Source of the DNA: Cyclina sinensis
Lineage: Eukaryota > Mollusca > Bivalvia > Venerida > Veneridae
Assembly (NCBI GenBank): GCA_012932295.1
Contig: JAAONU010000017.1
Span: 2,418,001-2,482,000, forward strand
Length of the DNA stretch: 64,000 nt
Direction of reading: 5' to 3'
Shown here: in pieces, positions 38,320-51,713 of the stretch
How the letters are laid out: each line of letters begins with the position of its first letter
Position numbering within the stretch: position 1 is the first letter of the stretch
Program-made: the position numbers and the translations under genes
The notes under the pieces: model-generated
The model's input: only the letters and a program-made list of their open reading frames with translations
Database searches by the model: none
Told to the model about the DNA's origin: nothing

Positions 38320-39235
38320 AGCTTTTATGTAATACACTACAATCTTTTTTATCTGGAGTTGTTGGCTCAAGATCCAGTATTAAGTCTATTGATAAGATTA
38401 AGAGCAGTACTGAATTCTAGCACTTTAACTTCCCAAAACAAAAGGCTAGTAAACTTTCTGCCAAAATTCAAATGAAAGTTATTAAAGAGAACGTAACAAG
38501 TCAATAAAGCTGAATAAACAGGAAGACAGGCAGACAGTGATTCAATTTATTAACAGTTTGTGGAAACACAGTTCCCATCTTCAAACATCTGACAATCAGT
38601 CAAAAGCCAAAAAAACAACATTCACACACATGTGTTAACAGATTTATCAGAACTGAAAAAAATAAGCTCAAAATTTAATTACACACCTTTCTCAAAAATC
38701 TTCTGCTAACCTGCCAGGCATAATCATCAACTTTTCTTACTTAGAAAAATAAATTGTACCAATAAAATAAGCACCAGCATCCTTGTGTATCAAAATCATG
38801 TATCAAGCCAAATATTCACAGACTATTTTAACAAAATCTACATTTGATCCACATAAGATTTGCAACATGTAAAAACAGACATTTTCAATTTTTACAACCA
38901 TAAAATAACCAAAATCCCATTTTACACCTTTAATACCCCCTTTTCTTTCATTCAAATTTACATCCTTTAAACTCGGCACCTGCAAGTTATACAATGCAAG
39001 ATTTTAGCATTTCTTAGTAGCACATATACACAAGCTACCAGAAAAAAACACTTTCCCTACCTACTTGTTCTACAAGATAGAAAAATCTTTTTTCAAACCA
39101 AACTTTTGCTAGAGGGAAAAAAGCATCATCTATTGCTGATAAAAGTGGGCATAAAGCTATCAAACTGAAATACTTCAAAAGAACCCCAACCATTTTGTCT
39201 AAAATTTCATAAGAATTAATCTCTGAACATTCTGA

Positions 39236-40330
39236 AACTAGAACAGTCACAGAAGATGATAAATACCCCCTGCAACTGCGCACTGACCAACAGATGAAGC
39301 AAATCTGAACTCTCATAAAGCTATTATGCCAGTATACAAAGAAAACTGAAAGACAAGCCTGCCCCACAAGCTACAGGTTGACTTAAATCTGCATGTAAAA
39401 ATGATATAAAAGTTCAATGAAAGATAACTCTGGGATGTCTTGATGGATATGAATCAATTATGTCTTGCACATCTACACTGTGTAGTGACTATGTCTGGCA
39501 AGTTTCAGTTCAATCTGTTGAAAACTGATGAAGGGGTTTGAGCCACAAAGTATGTCAAGCATGACAAAAATTCAAAGTTCAAGGGCAATAATTTGCCTGG
39601 TTAGGTATGCATCAGAAATAGGTCTTTCACATCTTTAATGCCTAATTACTATCTCTGCCAAGTGTCAGTTCCATCGGTTGAAAAATGAAGGAGTAGTTTG
39701 TGCCACAAGGTATATATTAGTCAAAAATGGGGAAGAGTATAAGTTCAAGAGGCAAAAACCCTGCATTGCCTGTATGGATTTGCATAAAAAAAAATGTCAT
39801 GCACATCTACATTGCCTGGTGACCATTTCTGCCATGTTTCATTTCAATTGGTTGAAAACTGAAGGAGGAATTCATGACAAAAAGTATGTAATTTACGAAC
39901 ACTGCAAAAAGTATAAGTTCAAAGGGCAATAATGTTGCAATGCCTGTATGGATATGGATTAAAAATATATCTTGCACATCTACATTGTCTAATGACCATT
40001 GCTGAAAAGTTTCATTGCAATGAGTTGAAAACTGAAGGATGAGTTCGCAACATAAGGTTAAGTTGTCAAAATTTACAAACATGGGAAAAAGTGTAAGTTC
40101 AAGGGGCAATAACCCTGACAATGACTGCATGGATATGCATCAAAAATATGTCTATGCATATCAACATTGTCTAGTGACCATTCCTGAAAAGTTTCATTTC
40201 AATCAGTTGAAAACTGAAGGATCAGTTTGCGATGCAAGGTAAAGATGTCAAACCTGACAGACCAACCGACTAACCAACCAGCCAACCGACCACCAGGGTG
40301 ATTCCTGTATACCCCCCTGCAAACTTCATT
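39236..40330 (-). mobile_element. pearl-like element F, ~167-180-bp units
   Basis: On the minus strand it starts near 40330 (TTTGCAGGGGGGTATACAGG), has a CGGTTGG-type tetranucleotide stretch (40258-40295), at least four units sharing GTTGAAAACTGAAGGA and AAGTTCAAGGGGCAATAA (39575, 39742, 39916, 40096), and ends GGGGGTATTTATCATCTTC near 39250, like element G. ORFs inside are repeat by-products. Confidence 0.65.
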
Positions 40331-40877
40331 CTAGACTTGGAACAAATTATTTATTAACATCTTAACATAACAAGCAATTCAAGTTTTAATGAAAATTTAT
40401 ATTTAGACTTTCATCAATTTCAAGAGATGCTCAAATTGGACTAACTTCCGTCTTCATTGATGGAAAGAGATACACAGGTACTTGCAGGTGAATTAAAATA
40501 CTACATCTGTCTGTTTACATGGTCTATTTTCATTTTTTCACTCAATCCCAAAAAGCAATCCTACAATCTTCAAAAGCTTTCCCTAAAGTTACATGTATTC
40601 TATTTTATTTCAAATCATGTCGATGTGAGTAATACTGAATGTTATCACCTATGTCAAGGTTATAGTTGAAAGTCTAGTACAACAGATAAACAGAAATCCT
40701 TAATGTAAGTCTTGAAATAGAGTTCTTGGATGAAAAGCCATTTCTACCATATGAACATTTTCTGGGTATCCTAATGGAAAACGGAGAAATTTTTGAATAT
40801 ACGTTATTTAAATTGGCAATTATTTTTCATTTAACACTGAATGAACCAATAAAACAGATAATGCAGTATATTATCCA

Positions 40878-41091
40878 TTAACCCTGAACCTGCTGAATTT
40901 TTGTAATGGATTTGTCCAGCTTTGAATTTGGAACAGTCCATTCAAAATTTATGGGATTTCAGTATCAAATCACAAAAACTGAGCTACCAACAGTATAGAG
41001 CCTGGTCAGACTGCAGGGATGTGCAGGCTGGCCTGGCTCTATACTACTGGCAAAGGCTTATCACTTTCGGTTCCAGCAGGTTAAGGGTTAA
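40878..41091 (-). mobile_element. 214-bp TTAA MITE, copy 2
   Basis: TTAACCCTGAACCTGCTG ... CAGCAGGTTAAGGGTTAA: terminal inverted repeats starting with TTAA. An inner dyad, TATAGAGCC ... GGCTCTATA, encloses CTGCA/TGCAG. It is the inverse-orientation copy of the element at 49337-49550, same length. Confidence 0.8.
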
Positions 41092-42359
41092 TTGTAGGGT
41101 ATATCCCTTTAAGGAAAACACATCTGATTTGAAAAGCATGGTCAGTACTTTTTAAATGTAAAACTGCACATTTGGACGCACTTTCGCAACAATATCAGCT
41201 AGAACATTTTAAGTCATAACATGTACCCTAATGCCCTAAAAGATACAAATTAACAACTGTAATAAGAATCAATCTTGTCAGATTAAAAAAACCCGAAAGA
41301 TTTATGACAAGCAATGTGATACTAGTAAGTATACATAACAGTAGCCTATTTCCATGGCTAAAATGTACAGCTCATTCTAGAACTTGGCCAAAATCACTAG
41401 TGAATTGTATTTCAACAACATACAGCAATTTATATCAAGCAATCACACTAAAAAAAACAGCATTTTATACAACATATTTACATCATTTACAGCACAGAAA
41501 TCTCAGAGACAGACATGCAATTCCATACTCAAGTTCATTCATTCTTCAGTCTTTACTACTCATTCTTCTATCAATCCAGCTTTCCAGCAAACTCCTCTCC
41601 CCAAAACTTCATTTATATTTCAGTCTATCCAGACTGTATTCATCCTTCATTCTATCCAGTTTCATTTATTCCTTTTAACATCCTTATTCATTCTATCCAA
41701 ACAACATTTACTCATACATAGTTCTATCAAAAACGTGTTCACTTTTCTCTCATTTCAAAAATCTATTTCTCTTATACCTACCAAATCAAAAAACGAAAGA
41801 CTTTGGTTGAAACCCACCTCCCCATAAACAATGATTCTACACAAAACCCCTTTATCCCTTAACTACACGTATATGTCAAATTTTTTATCTAAAACAAAGT
41901 TTGACACTGTTTTTTCTCTCATTCTTTCAAGGTTGATGAATGTACTCGACTTTATCTATGTTTCTGTGATTCAAAAACATTTTTTTTACGTTCTTAATTT
42001 AAAAGTATTCTCAAAAAGAATCTTAATTAACAACAAAGAAGCTTCAAAATTTAACATCTATTTAATACATAACAAAATTAATAAAAACAGATTTTTTAAT
42101 CTTCTGAAGTATTATGACACTTAAGTTTGAATTCTGCCTAAGATTTGTTCATCCCTATGATCTGAAAGAAATCCTAGCATAATTGTGTGAACATAAGCTA
42201 AAATTTTCTCATAAATTATTCTTGTTTTTGTGCAAGTTTGTTGGGTCAGATCTTGACAACGAAATAAACGGTTAAACAGAATCCTTTGCTAACTGACAAC
42301 AAAACATAACATTTGATGTTATCTGTTAATCTGTGTCCCGGTTCTATTGTTATATCACC
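41092..42359. other. USP3 downstream region, pyrimidine-rich
   Basis: Probable USP3 3' UTR and intergenic DNA. 41500-41830 is rich in TTCATTC/TCCA blocks that leave all three plus frames partly open, which explains long ORFs there; no conserved protein. Confidence 0.5.
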
Positions 42360-45300
42360 TCAGCTTCTACTACTGCTATGGGAACCGGACCTCCCATTAC
42401 CGTTAGAAACGTTCAGATAATCAGGTAGGCGTATTTCACGTCGAATGTAAAACAGAATATATGCTTTACATCTTGCAACAGTCTCCGCATCACAGGCCAT
42501 CACAGAACTGTCATTAAAATGATACCATTGTCCTGAAAATGTAAATAAAGTTTGTCCATGATGCACATACAGAATGTATTATAAAATCTTACGTAATAAA
42601 AATTCTCTATCTGGACAAATTTCTGTCTTAACCCCTTAGATATGACACTGTACAATCTCAGTATCAATGTACAAATATAACATATATTCATGATCTTTTA
42701 AAATGTTTTTGTCCTTCATCATTTTGACATAAGCTGTAACAGGAGGGTTACATGTTTTGTCAAAGTAGAGCCTTTTAGTTGAAAAGCCTGGAGCCAGACA
42801 AGCATTCCTCTGAAAATATTAACTTCTACCAGAATTTGTACAGGGGACATAGCTTTAGCTACAAACAGTAATGTTTAAACTTATAAATACTTGTGGAATA
42901 CAAGTTTATAACTAGTATACAATACACTGTAATGTTATCTTACCTTCATTTAGGACATAGGCTGTGTAATGCCCTGACCCAGCCCTGTGGAAATACAAAA
43001 ATCCCTGGTTACTAAAGCAATATTCATCATTTGTTGTTGTTGATTTTTTCTAAATATTTAACAGTTTGACGTGTGATATAAAACCGAAATAAATCAGACA
43101 GAGCAGTTAACGCTTACATTTGGAGTTACTTTAAGTCAAGAAGCCGTTTTATTAGGAGAATCATTGCTGCATTCATTACTTACTGTAGAATTAAGCAAAT
43201 AGTGTGTTCTGAACACACAAGTAAGCCTGTTAATGAGACAAATTTTCTACTCCCCATGTTTGACATCCAGTTATAGAACAACAAGAAGAGCAAAACAAAT
43301 CTTACCCAGAACCATGATGGACAATTACTGCGGCCAAATCATAGATGTTACTTCCAACACTTGTTCCCCGGGTTTCATGCTAAAAACAGTGGAAAGACAA
43401 TACATGTGAAATACCAAAACGAGGTCATTAAGCATGGGATTTACCCTTGTTACTATACAGTATGAAGCTGAACAATTATGTACAACATTTGCTTTAGGTT
43501 GCTATGCAAAAGTTCTAGCTATCTTAAAATATTTTTTTTTGTTACAGAGCTTTAAAATGAGCTGTTCAAAACTAAAAGTAACACTTAGTCTGTGGTTCAT
43601 CAACTTCATTTTTTTTTACTTAAAGGCAGAGCTGACAAAACATCTCCAGTAAAAGCGCTGAACCAAAAAATAGTGTTATCAAATACCATGTTAAAAACAA
43701 TTGTCTTTGTTTATCTCTTGACTTACCATGTCTAGAATGTATCTGTTCATATCGAGGTCCGTTAGAGGAAACTCTATGTATGTCTCCAACTTCTGCCGAA
43801 ACGAGGTCACCCATTTAAATCTTTTCAAATGTAAACATAAAACCTGAAAATATGAACAATCTGTAATGACTTTTTCTCCAAAGAGTATTCTTTACAAGAA
43901 ACATGGTTTGCCAGTTTCATTTTAGGTCAAGCCCACACCAGTAAAATATATCTCCTACTCCAGGAAGGTACTCTCAAAATGGACCAAACCCCTTTAAAAT
44001 TTATTTTATCTAACAAGAAATGACCCCTTTATGAAAAAAACACTCTCCCACCATCCTCAGAATTTCTTTGGTTTGCCTTCATGGAGTGTAATATGTGTTC
44101 TACTGGAATGACCCTGACCATTTTAAGCCTAACATTAACCCTATCCTAATAATATGAATAATTCAATTATATAAAGGAGGTTCCGTTACATCCTTGACTG
44201 ATTTTTTCTTATTTATGCATGTACATATTACAGAATCATTACCTCATGTACTATGTATTTTACACAGTAATTATTACATTCTTTTCGTAAGGTTGAGCAA
44301 AATTTTCTTACATTTGGTAGCCTGCGTATCCAGAACTTTTTAGTAGACCGCTGTTTCTTTTTACACCCTGTACACATGTACAACTCTGTTTCCTCCAATT
44401 CTTCAACCTCTGTGAAATGTGTCAAACATTCTGAAATATTTAAAGAAAAAAGTTAAAAATACTTTACAAAAATAAACTAGAAGGAAATTTATCGTATCTC
44501 TTTTGATTATTTTTACCAAATACTACAAAACAACACAAAAGAAGGATTGAAGAAAAAGCTAAATATACAAATACACTGATCAAGAATTATAATTAATTCA
44601 TCTTTTTGAATACATAATATTCAATGAAATACAAAATATTCTTACATGGTGTGACAATTTTACATCTGATATGAACTAACATTCAGTTTCATTTTCTCAA
44701 TTTAACGCGCTTCAAAGGTATCTCATTTCAGTAACCCAAGGGTGGAGAGATGGGGTGGGAGGCTAAGGGGTGTACAAGTTCTGCACACTTTATATCAAGT
44801 GAAACTTCCCAACTTTCTAGTACACACAACAATGAAGAACTGAGCTAAGAAATCAGACTCTGACAGTAAAAGTTTCATGCAGGTTGCCAATATTCACATC
44901 TCGTTGCTATTATATTAATGTAAACATCTAAAAATAAAAATTTTCTGACTACCCAGATCAGTTTTATATATAATTATGTAGGTTGTCCTGGGCATTGAGC
45001 TATCTACTTAACATGAACACTGAATATTTTAGCTTATAATCTCATGTTTGGTATAAGATAATGCAATAGTATATGACATTTAAATATCTCACATACCTGA
45101 TAATTTACACACTGGCTGGTCTATGTTTTCTTTGCCCTTAGAGGATTTAATGTTATGATACTGTATAGGTATGTCTAATGAAAGATCTGAAAAGAACACA
45201 CATATAAGTAATGAGTGGACACATGTAAGTAATGAGTACACACATGTAAGTAATGAGTACACACAGTCATGTAACAAACAGATAAGCATATAACCAAAGC

Positions 45301-48300
45301 TTACATCTTGGAAAGCTTACTATGTATATATATATATCAATACTGTATACTCCTACACAGCTATAAATGATTATGTAGAATGCTAACTCCCTTTGATCCT
45401 CGAAATTCAACCTCTGACAATTGCGAGAGCAAAGCAATTCTTTGGCTATATGATCTAAGGTGTTGGGTTTTCATGCCCAGTTGCCTCAAAAAGCTTAGGT
45501 TCTAATCCATTGGGGACTGGTATCTTCTGTGATAATTCCATCTTTGTGATGAAACTTCATATGAAAACCAAAATGTTTTATCTAGCCAGAACTGTTGTTT
45601 TTTAAATATAGATCAGTATGAACCAAAAAACATTTTCTTATTCCTTAATAAACTAGAGCTATCACTAAATGTGATAAATACCCCCCGCAAGACTGCTTTG
45701 GAACTGAGGAAGTTATTAGTAACAGAATATAAAATATGTAAAAGAATTTAAATAGAGTTATGGTTGTGGGCAATTAAAGATAGTTGTGGTTCTTGTACAC
45801 TGCACTTCCTGTCATTGTGCTTGACCATTGTATGAAGTTGCATTGAATGCCAACCATCAGTTTTCAAGTTATGCTCCAGACAAGGAAAACCAACAAAGGG
45901 CAATAACTGTGCAAATAGTGAAGATGGAGTTATGGCTCTTGTACACTGCACTTCCTGTCATTGTGCTTGACCATTTTATGAAGTTGCATTGAATTCCAAC
46001 CCTTAGTTTTCAAGTTATGCTCTGGACAAGGAAAACCAACAAAGGGCAATAATTGTGCAAATAGTGAAGATGGAGTTATAGCTCTTGTACAATGCACTTC
46101 CTGTCATTGTGTTTGATTATTGTATGAAGTTGCATTGAATTCCAACCATTAGTTTTCAAGTTATGCTCCGGACAAGGAAATTGCAACAGACAGCACGATC
46201 GACAGACCAACCACCGGGTGACTCCTATATAATCCCCCGAACTTCATTTAGGGGGTAAAATTAAAAAGACAGATCAAACTTGTAGGACCAGTATCTGAAA
46301 GATGATATACATGTATCTCTTTGTTAAAAAATTAGAACAGCATATTCTTCAGGCAAAGCGTTTATTGTTTTACAAAACATAAATATTTTTAAACATTTTA
46401 CCTAGGAAAGGATCATGTTTCTTGGACTCTACACCGCATATAAGACAGTGTACTTCACTCTGCAGCAGACCACCAAATATCGCAGTTACTATTGTACTTT
46501 TGGCTTTTGGACCTGTAGAATGATTTTAAATATACAGTGACTTCTAAGGTTTAAGGTAAAGAAATAACATAGTAACTTCCTAAATTTTCACAATAACTCA
46601 TCAAGTACAATACATATGAAAGCTTGAAGATTAAACTTTTAACACATTGAGACTGCCCTGCTCTACACTGACACTAAATATCACTTCACTTTCTAACATT
46701 TATTTCAATTCATAGTAATTTGCTGATTCAACAAAGTACTTCTGAACATAATGCGAATGCTTTAAAATATTTCAAGACCAGTACGACTTGCATATTACCT
46801 AAAACAAATGAATCACACCCTTGTACAAGTTTGTATAAGTCTTACCTATAAATGGACTATTGTTGTTGGTGGACGTGTAGGGCAACAAGGCCAGTAACTC
46901 TGTATGTAGTCTATCTAGCAGGTATCTCATAAACTCATGTGCATCCTGTTGCTGGTACCCTCTGTAAAGATAAACAACCATAGAATGCCTTTACATTGCC
47001 TGCACCCAGTCCAAAATCTCTGACTTATAAAGGGATGACTTGTAATTTGGATGATTCTAAGCCAATCAAAAGAAGCCTCTAAGTCAATCAAAAAAACTGT
47101 CTTAATCAATCAAAAGATGTTGCTGAGCTAATCAAATGACTGGTGCTTGAGGCTGGTCTTCATGGATGTTTTATGTTGACAAATGTAATTTCTATTGAAA
47201 CCTTACCTAAATCGTGGTACCAGTTTCCATATCACATGTAGTAAGGACTCTGGTGAAATTGCTGACTTCCCACCTTCCCATATGGCTATTAATGTTTTTC
47301 GCAGTTCCTCTACAAGTAATCTGGTAAAAAAACAACAACACAGTTTTATGTATAAAAAAATTTTAAGTTTACTTAACAATATTATTAAAATTACATATTC
47401 CAGACTCCTCTTGGATGAAGCAATTCTGGAAACCTTTCAATACAGCATTTTCAACTAATTTATTTCCTAATATGTGTACATGTATTTTTGTCTTAAAATC
47501 TTCATTTTGTTTCTTACTATAGATCTGCTTAGGTTACAAGAAAAACTCCAATGTGCACCTTTCTATAATAAGGAGCTAAGACATTTGATATCTCAGACCT
47601 TTTTAAGTTGACAAAATTCTGCAAATATTACAACTTGGCAGATGGTAACATTATCTGTTTAGTGAGGCTGTAACCATTAAGACTTTCCTCTGAACTAAAA
47701 GGATAAAAAGTTTAAAACACATATTATTATGAGATGTGTTAAGGGTGTCTATTTTTCACTTGGGTGCACCTTGTTTCTTGATTTACTTACACATCTTCAT
47801 CTATTCCATCTCTCAGGTGTTTCCGTGAAACCACTTTGCGAAGTTTGTTATTCTTGTCATCAAGGGAAGGTAACTGTTTGATATACCCGCAGAAATGTTG
47901 GATGTTACTGAAATTACAGGTATAGCACCGTGTATGTACAAGCTTAAAATGTCATTATGAGGATTTTCATATCAACTTACCATGCAGATTTCCCCCACGA
48001 AAATGCATGATTAACTTATAATACATAAGTACAAATATCTATAGACATTTTGTTTTGAAAAAGAAACATGGATCAGAATGAACCAAACTAAGGGAGATAA
48101 CTTGTAACAAATGTTTTCAGTAACTGTTGGGAGTTACCTCACTTACTGTAAGATTCAAATCCATTATTCATAGAAATAACATGTCGAATGTTAGTGAAAT
48201 GCCAAATAAAATAATTTTAAGCTAATTTCAGCCAAACAGCAGTATACAGTGACAAAATAAACATTAAGAACTTCCTGTTCCAGGTGGAAATTTTCTTCTC

Positions 48301-50646
48301 TTCAATATGAAACAGAATTTGTGCAATTATGATAACTGATATTTTACATAACAAAAACTCTGTCAAAATGAATTTTGAAAAATTATTCCTTACCACATAA
48401 AGATTCTCTAGCAACTAAAATCTTTTCAAAAATTTATATCTTTAAATAAAATACCTCAGAGATTGTAAGACAGCACTCATAAAACAAGTATTGCCAAGAT
48501 TTCTGAGTCCAGAGGACTTGGGTCGAATCTTTTTCAACTTGTCATCTTTCTTTTGTCGTTTCTTGTCATTTTCTGGTTCTGAGACGGAACTGTCAGATCT
48601 TCGTCGCTGGGATTTTTGACGTAACTGATTCTGTGCACTTCAGATGTACAAGAAAAAAATGACTTTACTGATTCCTTAAACACTACTGACTGTACTTTTT
48701 ACAGTATTTATTTTCATGAACTCTTCAAATTTTTTATGGGTTTGATGATTTGAACCATTATCCAAGCTGTTTTTGAAACAGGCCGCAAGAGTTATTCTGT
48801 ATTTCTCTAATAAAATACTTTCACTACCAAGGACAAAAGGTTATGTGTAAGGACTCTTTAATCAGATTGAAATGTACCACTATTACATACTGTAGCAAAA
48901 TCTTACCACTAATACATACAGTAGCTAAGTCTTCTCAAAACTATAAGAGCACATCGAGGGTTAATGTGTACAGTGCTACCTCCTTCTTTAATCTCTTTCG
49001 CATTCATCCCTTGATACTTTCAATGTCACAGGGACTGTTTTAACATTAGTATTGACAAAAGAGACAACAAAACATACCTTTTTATTGTCTGAAGGTTTTT
49101 CCTCAGAATGTCTATATGGCCAGACTTGCTGTCATTGTTGACAAATTCATCACAAGAGTAACAATACACAGCAAAACTTTCAGCATCCATACACACACAG
49201 TGACCAGTCCTGCTCTCATGATGGTTCAAGGCATGACCACTGACATATCTACAGACAAAATTACTTATTGAAGGAGACTGTCAGATTTATCTGGTTAATA
49301 ACATTGCAAAGTGCATAATCGTATTGGAACACATGTTTAACCCTTAACCTGCTGGAACCTAAAGTGATTAGCCTTTGCCACCAGTATAGAGCCAGGCCAG
49401 CCTGCACGTCCGTGCAGTCTGACCAGGCTCTATACTATTGGTAGCTCCATTTTTGTATTTTGATATTGAAATCCCTTAAACTATTAATAGACTGTTCCAA
49501 ATTCAAAGCTGGGCAAATCCATTACAAAAATTCAGCATGTTCAGGGTTAAAGCATATATCTTAAATTCAACAATTGCAAGTAAGATAAGCAAGTCAGCTA
49601 ATATCAATTACAACAACCACTATAACAAAGTCAACAAAAAAGTATTGAAAATTCACAACCTATACAGAATTTACTATCATGACATAAAATAAACTTTGTA
49701 TTATATTGATTCTTCTACATTAAATCCCTTTTAGTAATATATAATGTTGGATTTGTGAATGACCAAATATGAACAAGAAGGTGATAGCCAGAGGCTTTAA
49801 TTACCTGCCACAGCCTACATTTCCACAAGCCATACATATCCAAGGATTCTGTTCTGTTTTGCAAACTGAAATAGGTTAGATTAAAATGTAGTTTTCAAAG
49901 AATGTCCTGTGTCAACTTTTCCTTTATCATTTATGCTGTGGTATTTCTGTTGCGAAGTACCTATATCAGTAAAGAATATCAACATTTCATTTGTACTTGT
50001 TCTTAATTTACTATAATTTGCTATAGATCTCCATCAACTTCTTTAGGGAAGAATACTTACTTTACACACATACTCTTTGGTAGAATTTAATTTGCAAGAT
50101 ATTTTAACCCAAACAATATTTAAAACAAATCAATACTGGGCATGTTATTTTTAACAAAATGACAATATTTTTTTTTTAATTTTCAAAAATCAGTGACGGA
50201 TAATAATCCTAGTTCCATACAAAAACAAGTGACAATCATTTTGGATATTTGCCTAGTTTAACTTATAAACCTAAAGCATATGCAAACATCTTTGTATGAA
50301 ATAAAAACGTTTTACAAAAATCCTTGTTATTTCTTAATTTTTAGTTTAAAAAGAAAATATTAAAACTGATATGAGAGCATGATTAAGAAACCTTAAAGTT
50401 CGAAAGAGTCTGGGTACGAAAAAGACAGGAAATATGCTTCAGGAACTATTTTCGCATGCTTAGCTCCCTTGGTGAAAATTTAAGCAGCCTGGATCGTAGA
50501 GCTTCATTTCGAAACGTTTCTGTTACCTATGCTTGAATCGAACACAAACCTGCACATCTCAAATTGCACGGAATGTTCACTGACTTCTCATCAATTTCGA
50601 AGGGCGTCGTAACTCGAGCTGACTCTTCCAAATGAGGGCAATCCAT
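42360..50646 (-). CDS. USP3: ubiquitin carboxyl-terminal hydrolase 3, complete
   Basis: USP3 is a nuclear cysteine protease that removes ubiquitin from histones H2A/H2B and acts in DNA-damage control. Exons in coding order: 50646-50550, 49865-49805, 49248-49078, 48637-48455, 47907-47791, 47320-47207, 46961-46846, 46512-46402, 45186-45097, 44430-44312, 43843-43727, 43379-43306, 42984-42944, 42532-42360 (TGA). These 14 exons give 1584 nt = 527 residues plus stop, against 520 in human; every phase joins. Domains: ZnF-UBP (about 3-90), then the USP catalytic fold with the Cys box [10 protein letters not shown] (Cys161), the QQQDAHEF box, Zn-ribbon CxxC pairs (309/312, 373/376) and the His box GSGHYTAYV (His462) with HFNDSSV (Asn477/Asp478). 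[17 protein letters not shown] and [13 protein letters not shown] favour USP3 over USP44/49. Head-to-head with ZCCHC4. Confidence 0.97.
42944..43379 (-). CDS. USP3: USP3 exons 12-13: catalytic His box
   Basis: Exon 43379-43306 (74 nt) ends [13 protein letters not shown]; the very short exon 42984-42944 (41 nt) gives [13 protein letters not shown] with the catalytic His462. The last exon (42532-42360) adds [16 protein letters not shown] and a short tail ending in Ser/Arg repeats. Confidence 0.94.
43930..44115. mobile_element. diverged MITE in USP3 intron 10
   Basis: Ends CACCAGTAAAATATATCTCC and GTAATATGTGTTCTACTGG are imperfect inverted repeats and resemble the TIRs of the element at 62371-62503. 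Confidence 0.55.
45650..46258 (-). mobile_element. pearl-like element G, 146-bp units
   Basis: On the minus strand: start TTTTACCCCCTAAATGAAG, short CCGGTGGTTGGTCTG stretch, three units marked by TCTTGTACACTGCACTTCC at 45791, 45937 and 46083 (146 bp apart, plus-strand positions), end GGGGTATTTATCACATTTAG, then AGCTCTAGTTT. Lies in USP3 intron 8. Confidence 0.75.
48455..48637 (-). CDS. USP3: USP3 exon 4: basic linker and catalytic Cys box
   Basis: Sixty codons plus split ends. A Lys/Arg-rich linker ([17 protein letters not shown], a likely nuclear localisation signal) leads into [17 protein letters not shown]. Cys161 is the nucleophile. The acceptor is CTGAAG at 48638-48643, the only AG that keeps phase with exon 3. 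Confidence 0.94.
49078..49865 (-). CDS. USP3: USP3 exons 2-3: ZnF-UBP ubiquitin-binding finger
   Basis: Exons 49865-49805 and 49248-49078. Together with exon 1 they give the ligand pattern C3/H5, C31/C34, C43/C46, C51, H58, H62, H69, C82/C85 ([12 protein letters not shown] core, [14 protein letters not shown]). This domain binds the free C-terminal Gly-Gly of ubiquitin in the family and guides USP3 to ubiquitinated H2A. The intron between them carries a 214-bp MITE. Confidence 0.94.
49337..49550 (+). mobile_element. 214-bp TTAA MITE, copy 1
   Basis: TTAACCCTTAACCTGCTG ... CAGCATGTTCAGGGTTAA, in USP3 intron 2. Inner palindromes GTATAGAGCC/GGCTCTATAC (49384, 49426) and CTGCAC/GTGCAG (49402, 49412) could form one long hairpin. 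Ends in TTAA suggest a piggyBac-type mover. Confidence 0.8.
50550..50646 (-). CDS. USP3: USP3 first exon with start codon
   Basis: ATG at 50646 starts MDCPHLEES, which matches the usual USP3 start (Met-x-Cys-Pro-His-Leu); Cys3 and His5 are the first zinc ligands. The exon ends in phase 1 at GTTTGTG, and joins [11 protein letters not shown] in the next exon. The leader upstream contains several CpGs in an otherwise CpG-poor window. Confidence 0.93.
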
Positions 50647-51040
50647 GCGATATTCTCCGCACTTTGGCGATTTCCACAAAATATCCGAAAGTTCTTGTGG
50701 GTTTTACCATCTATTCAACAACAAACGCAAAATGATCGAAGCGAAAATCATATATAAGTGCGCAATGTATTTGCAAATGTTTCACCAAATATTCAATTTA
50801 TCAACGGATCACATTGTTGTCTATTTTGAGGACGAGTATTCTTACGCGTGAAAATGAAAACAATGATGAGCATAGTTTAAATGTTTTTCAAAATTGTCAT
50901 GCAAATCATAGAAAATATTTGTAATGGAGACTCATTTATTGTTCTTTAAAAGTTAACGGTATATTTCAAGAGGTTTATAATTTTCAAATGGTGATAACAC
51001 AAAATTTGTTCTACTTTTTCCGCGGATGGTTATTCTTTTC

Positions 51041-51119
51041 TTACGTCATCATCACGTGATAGATAATTTGTGCACAAGGCTGGCGCGTAGTCAGTGTTGA
51101 AGCGAGGTGGGGACGTCAT
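51041..51119 (-). promoter_or_regulatory. putative USP3 promoter sites (CRE-like and E-box)
   Basis: TTACGTCATC at 51041, the palindrome ATCACGTGAT at 51051 and GGACGTCATT at 51111, about 400-470 bases upstream of the USP3 start codon in a CpG-richer stretch. Matches to CREB/ATF and bHLH-zip consensus sites; binding is inference. Confidence 0.35.
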
Positions 51120-51284
51120 TGCTATAGAGATGTTTTCAAACTTTAGTTTTTTTTTCAAATTGCAGTTATGAAATGTCTTTACGAGACTTATGACCAATGC
51201 AGCGAATGCAACAGTGCTATACACTAAGGATTTATAAGTTTTAGAAGTGAGGCTGGAATGAGAAGATTCTTACCAGAGACACAT

Positions 51285-51317
51285 CAGGGCTTTAATTTTA
51301 TGTAAATTAAAGCCCTG
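51285..51317. repeat. perfect inverted repeat AGGGCTTTAATTT
   Basis: AGGGCTTTAATTT, a 5-base loop, AAATTAAAGCCCT, upstream of USP3. The same arm recurs at 63912-63934. Confidence 0.75.
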
Positions 51318-51713
51318 GACACATATATACGTTTTACTATTCTGTTCCCAAATACATGTATTCATAAATGTAATGTACCAATAGAAACGACTGGAAATAG
51401 AACGATTCCTGAGTAAACTTCACAAAAACCAAAAGATTACGAAGAACATTTTTTCAAGACTCCAGTAAAGTTCAAAATCAGTGATTCAAATTACTGAGAT
51501 TCTTTGATAGATATTGAAAAAAAATGCACATCAAAGTGGGAAACATTCAGATGTTCAATTACACTAAATTGACATTATGGTTAGAAACAGATTAAACGTA
51601 TAAAAGAACCACAAGGTTGTTACTCAAAATCAAGCAGACCTGCAACTGCATGTATACGAAGATACAACAACTGTGTACCTGTATTTAAAATAGTTTAAAC
51701 AATACTTTTACTG

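Noticed and set aside
39678..40242. Overlapping ORFs on both strands
   Set aside because: They are the tandem units of pearl-like element F read in several frames.
41384..41827. 147-codon plus-strand ORF, the longest in the window
   Set aside because: Low-complexity TTCATTC/TCCA sequence keeps several frames open at once; product is Ser/Phe/Ile-rich with no family marks.
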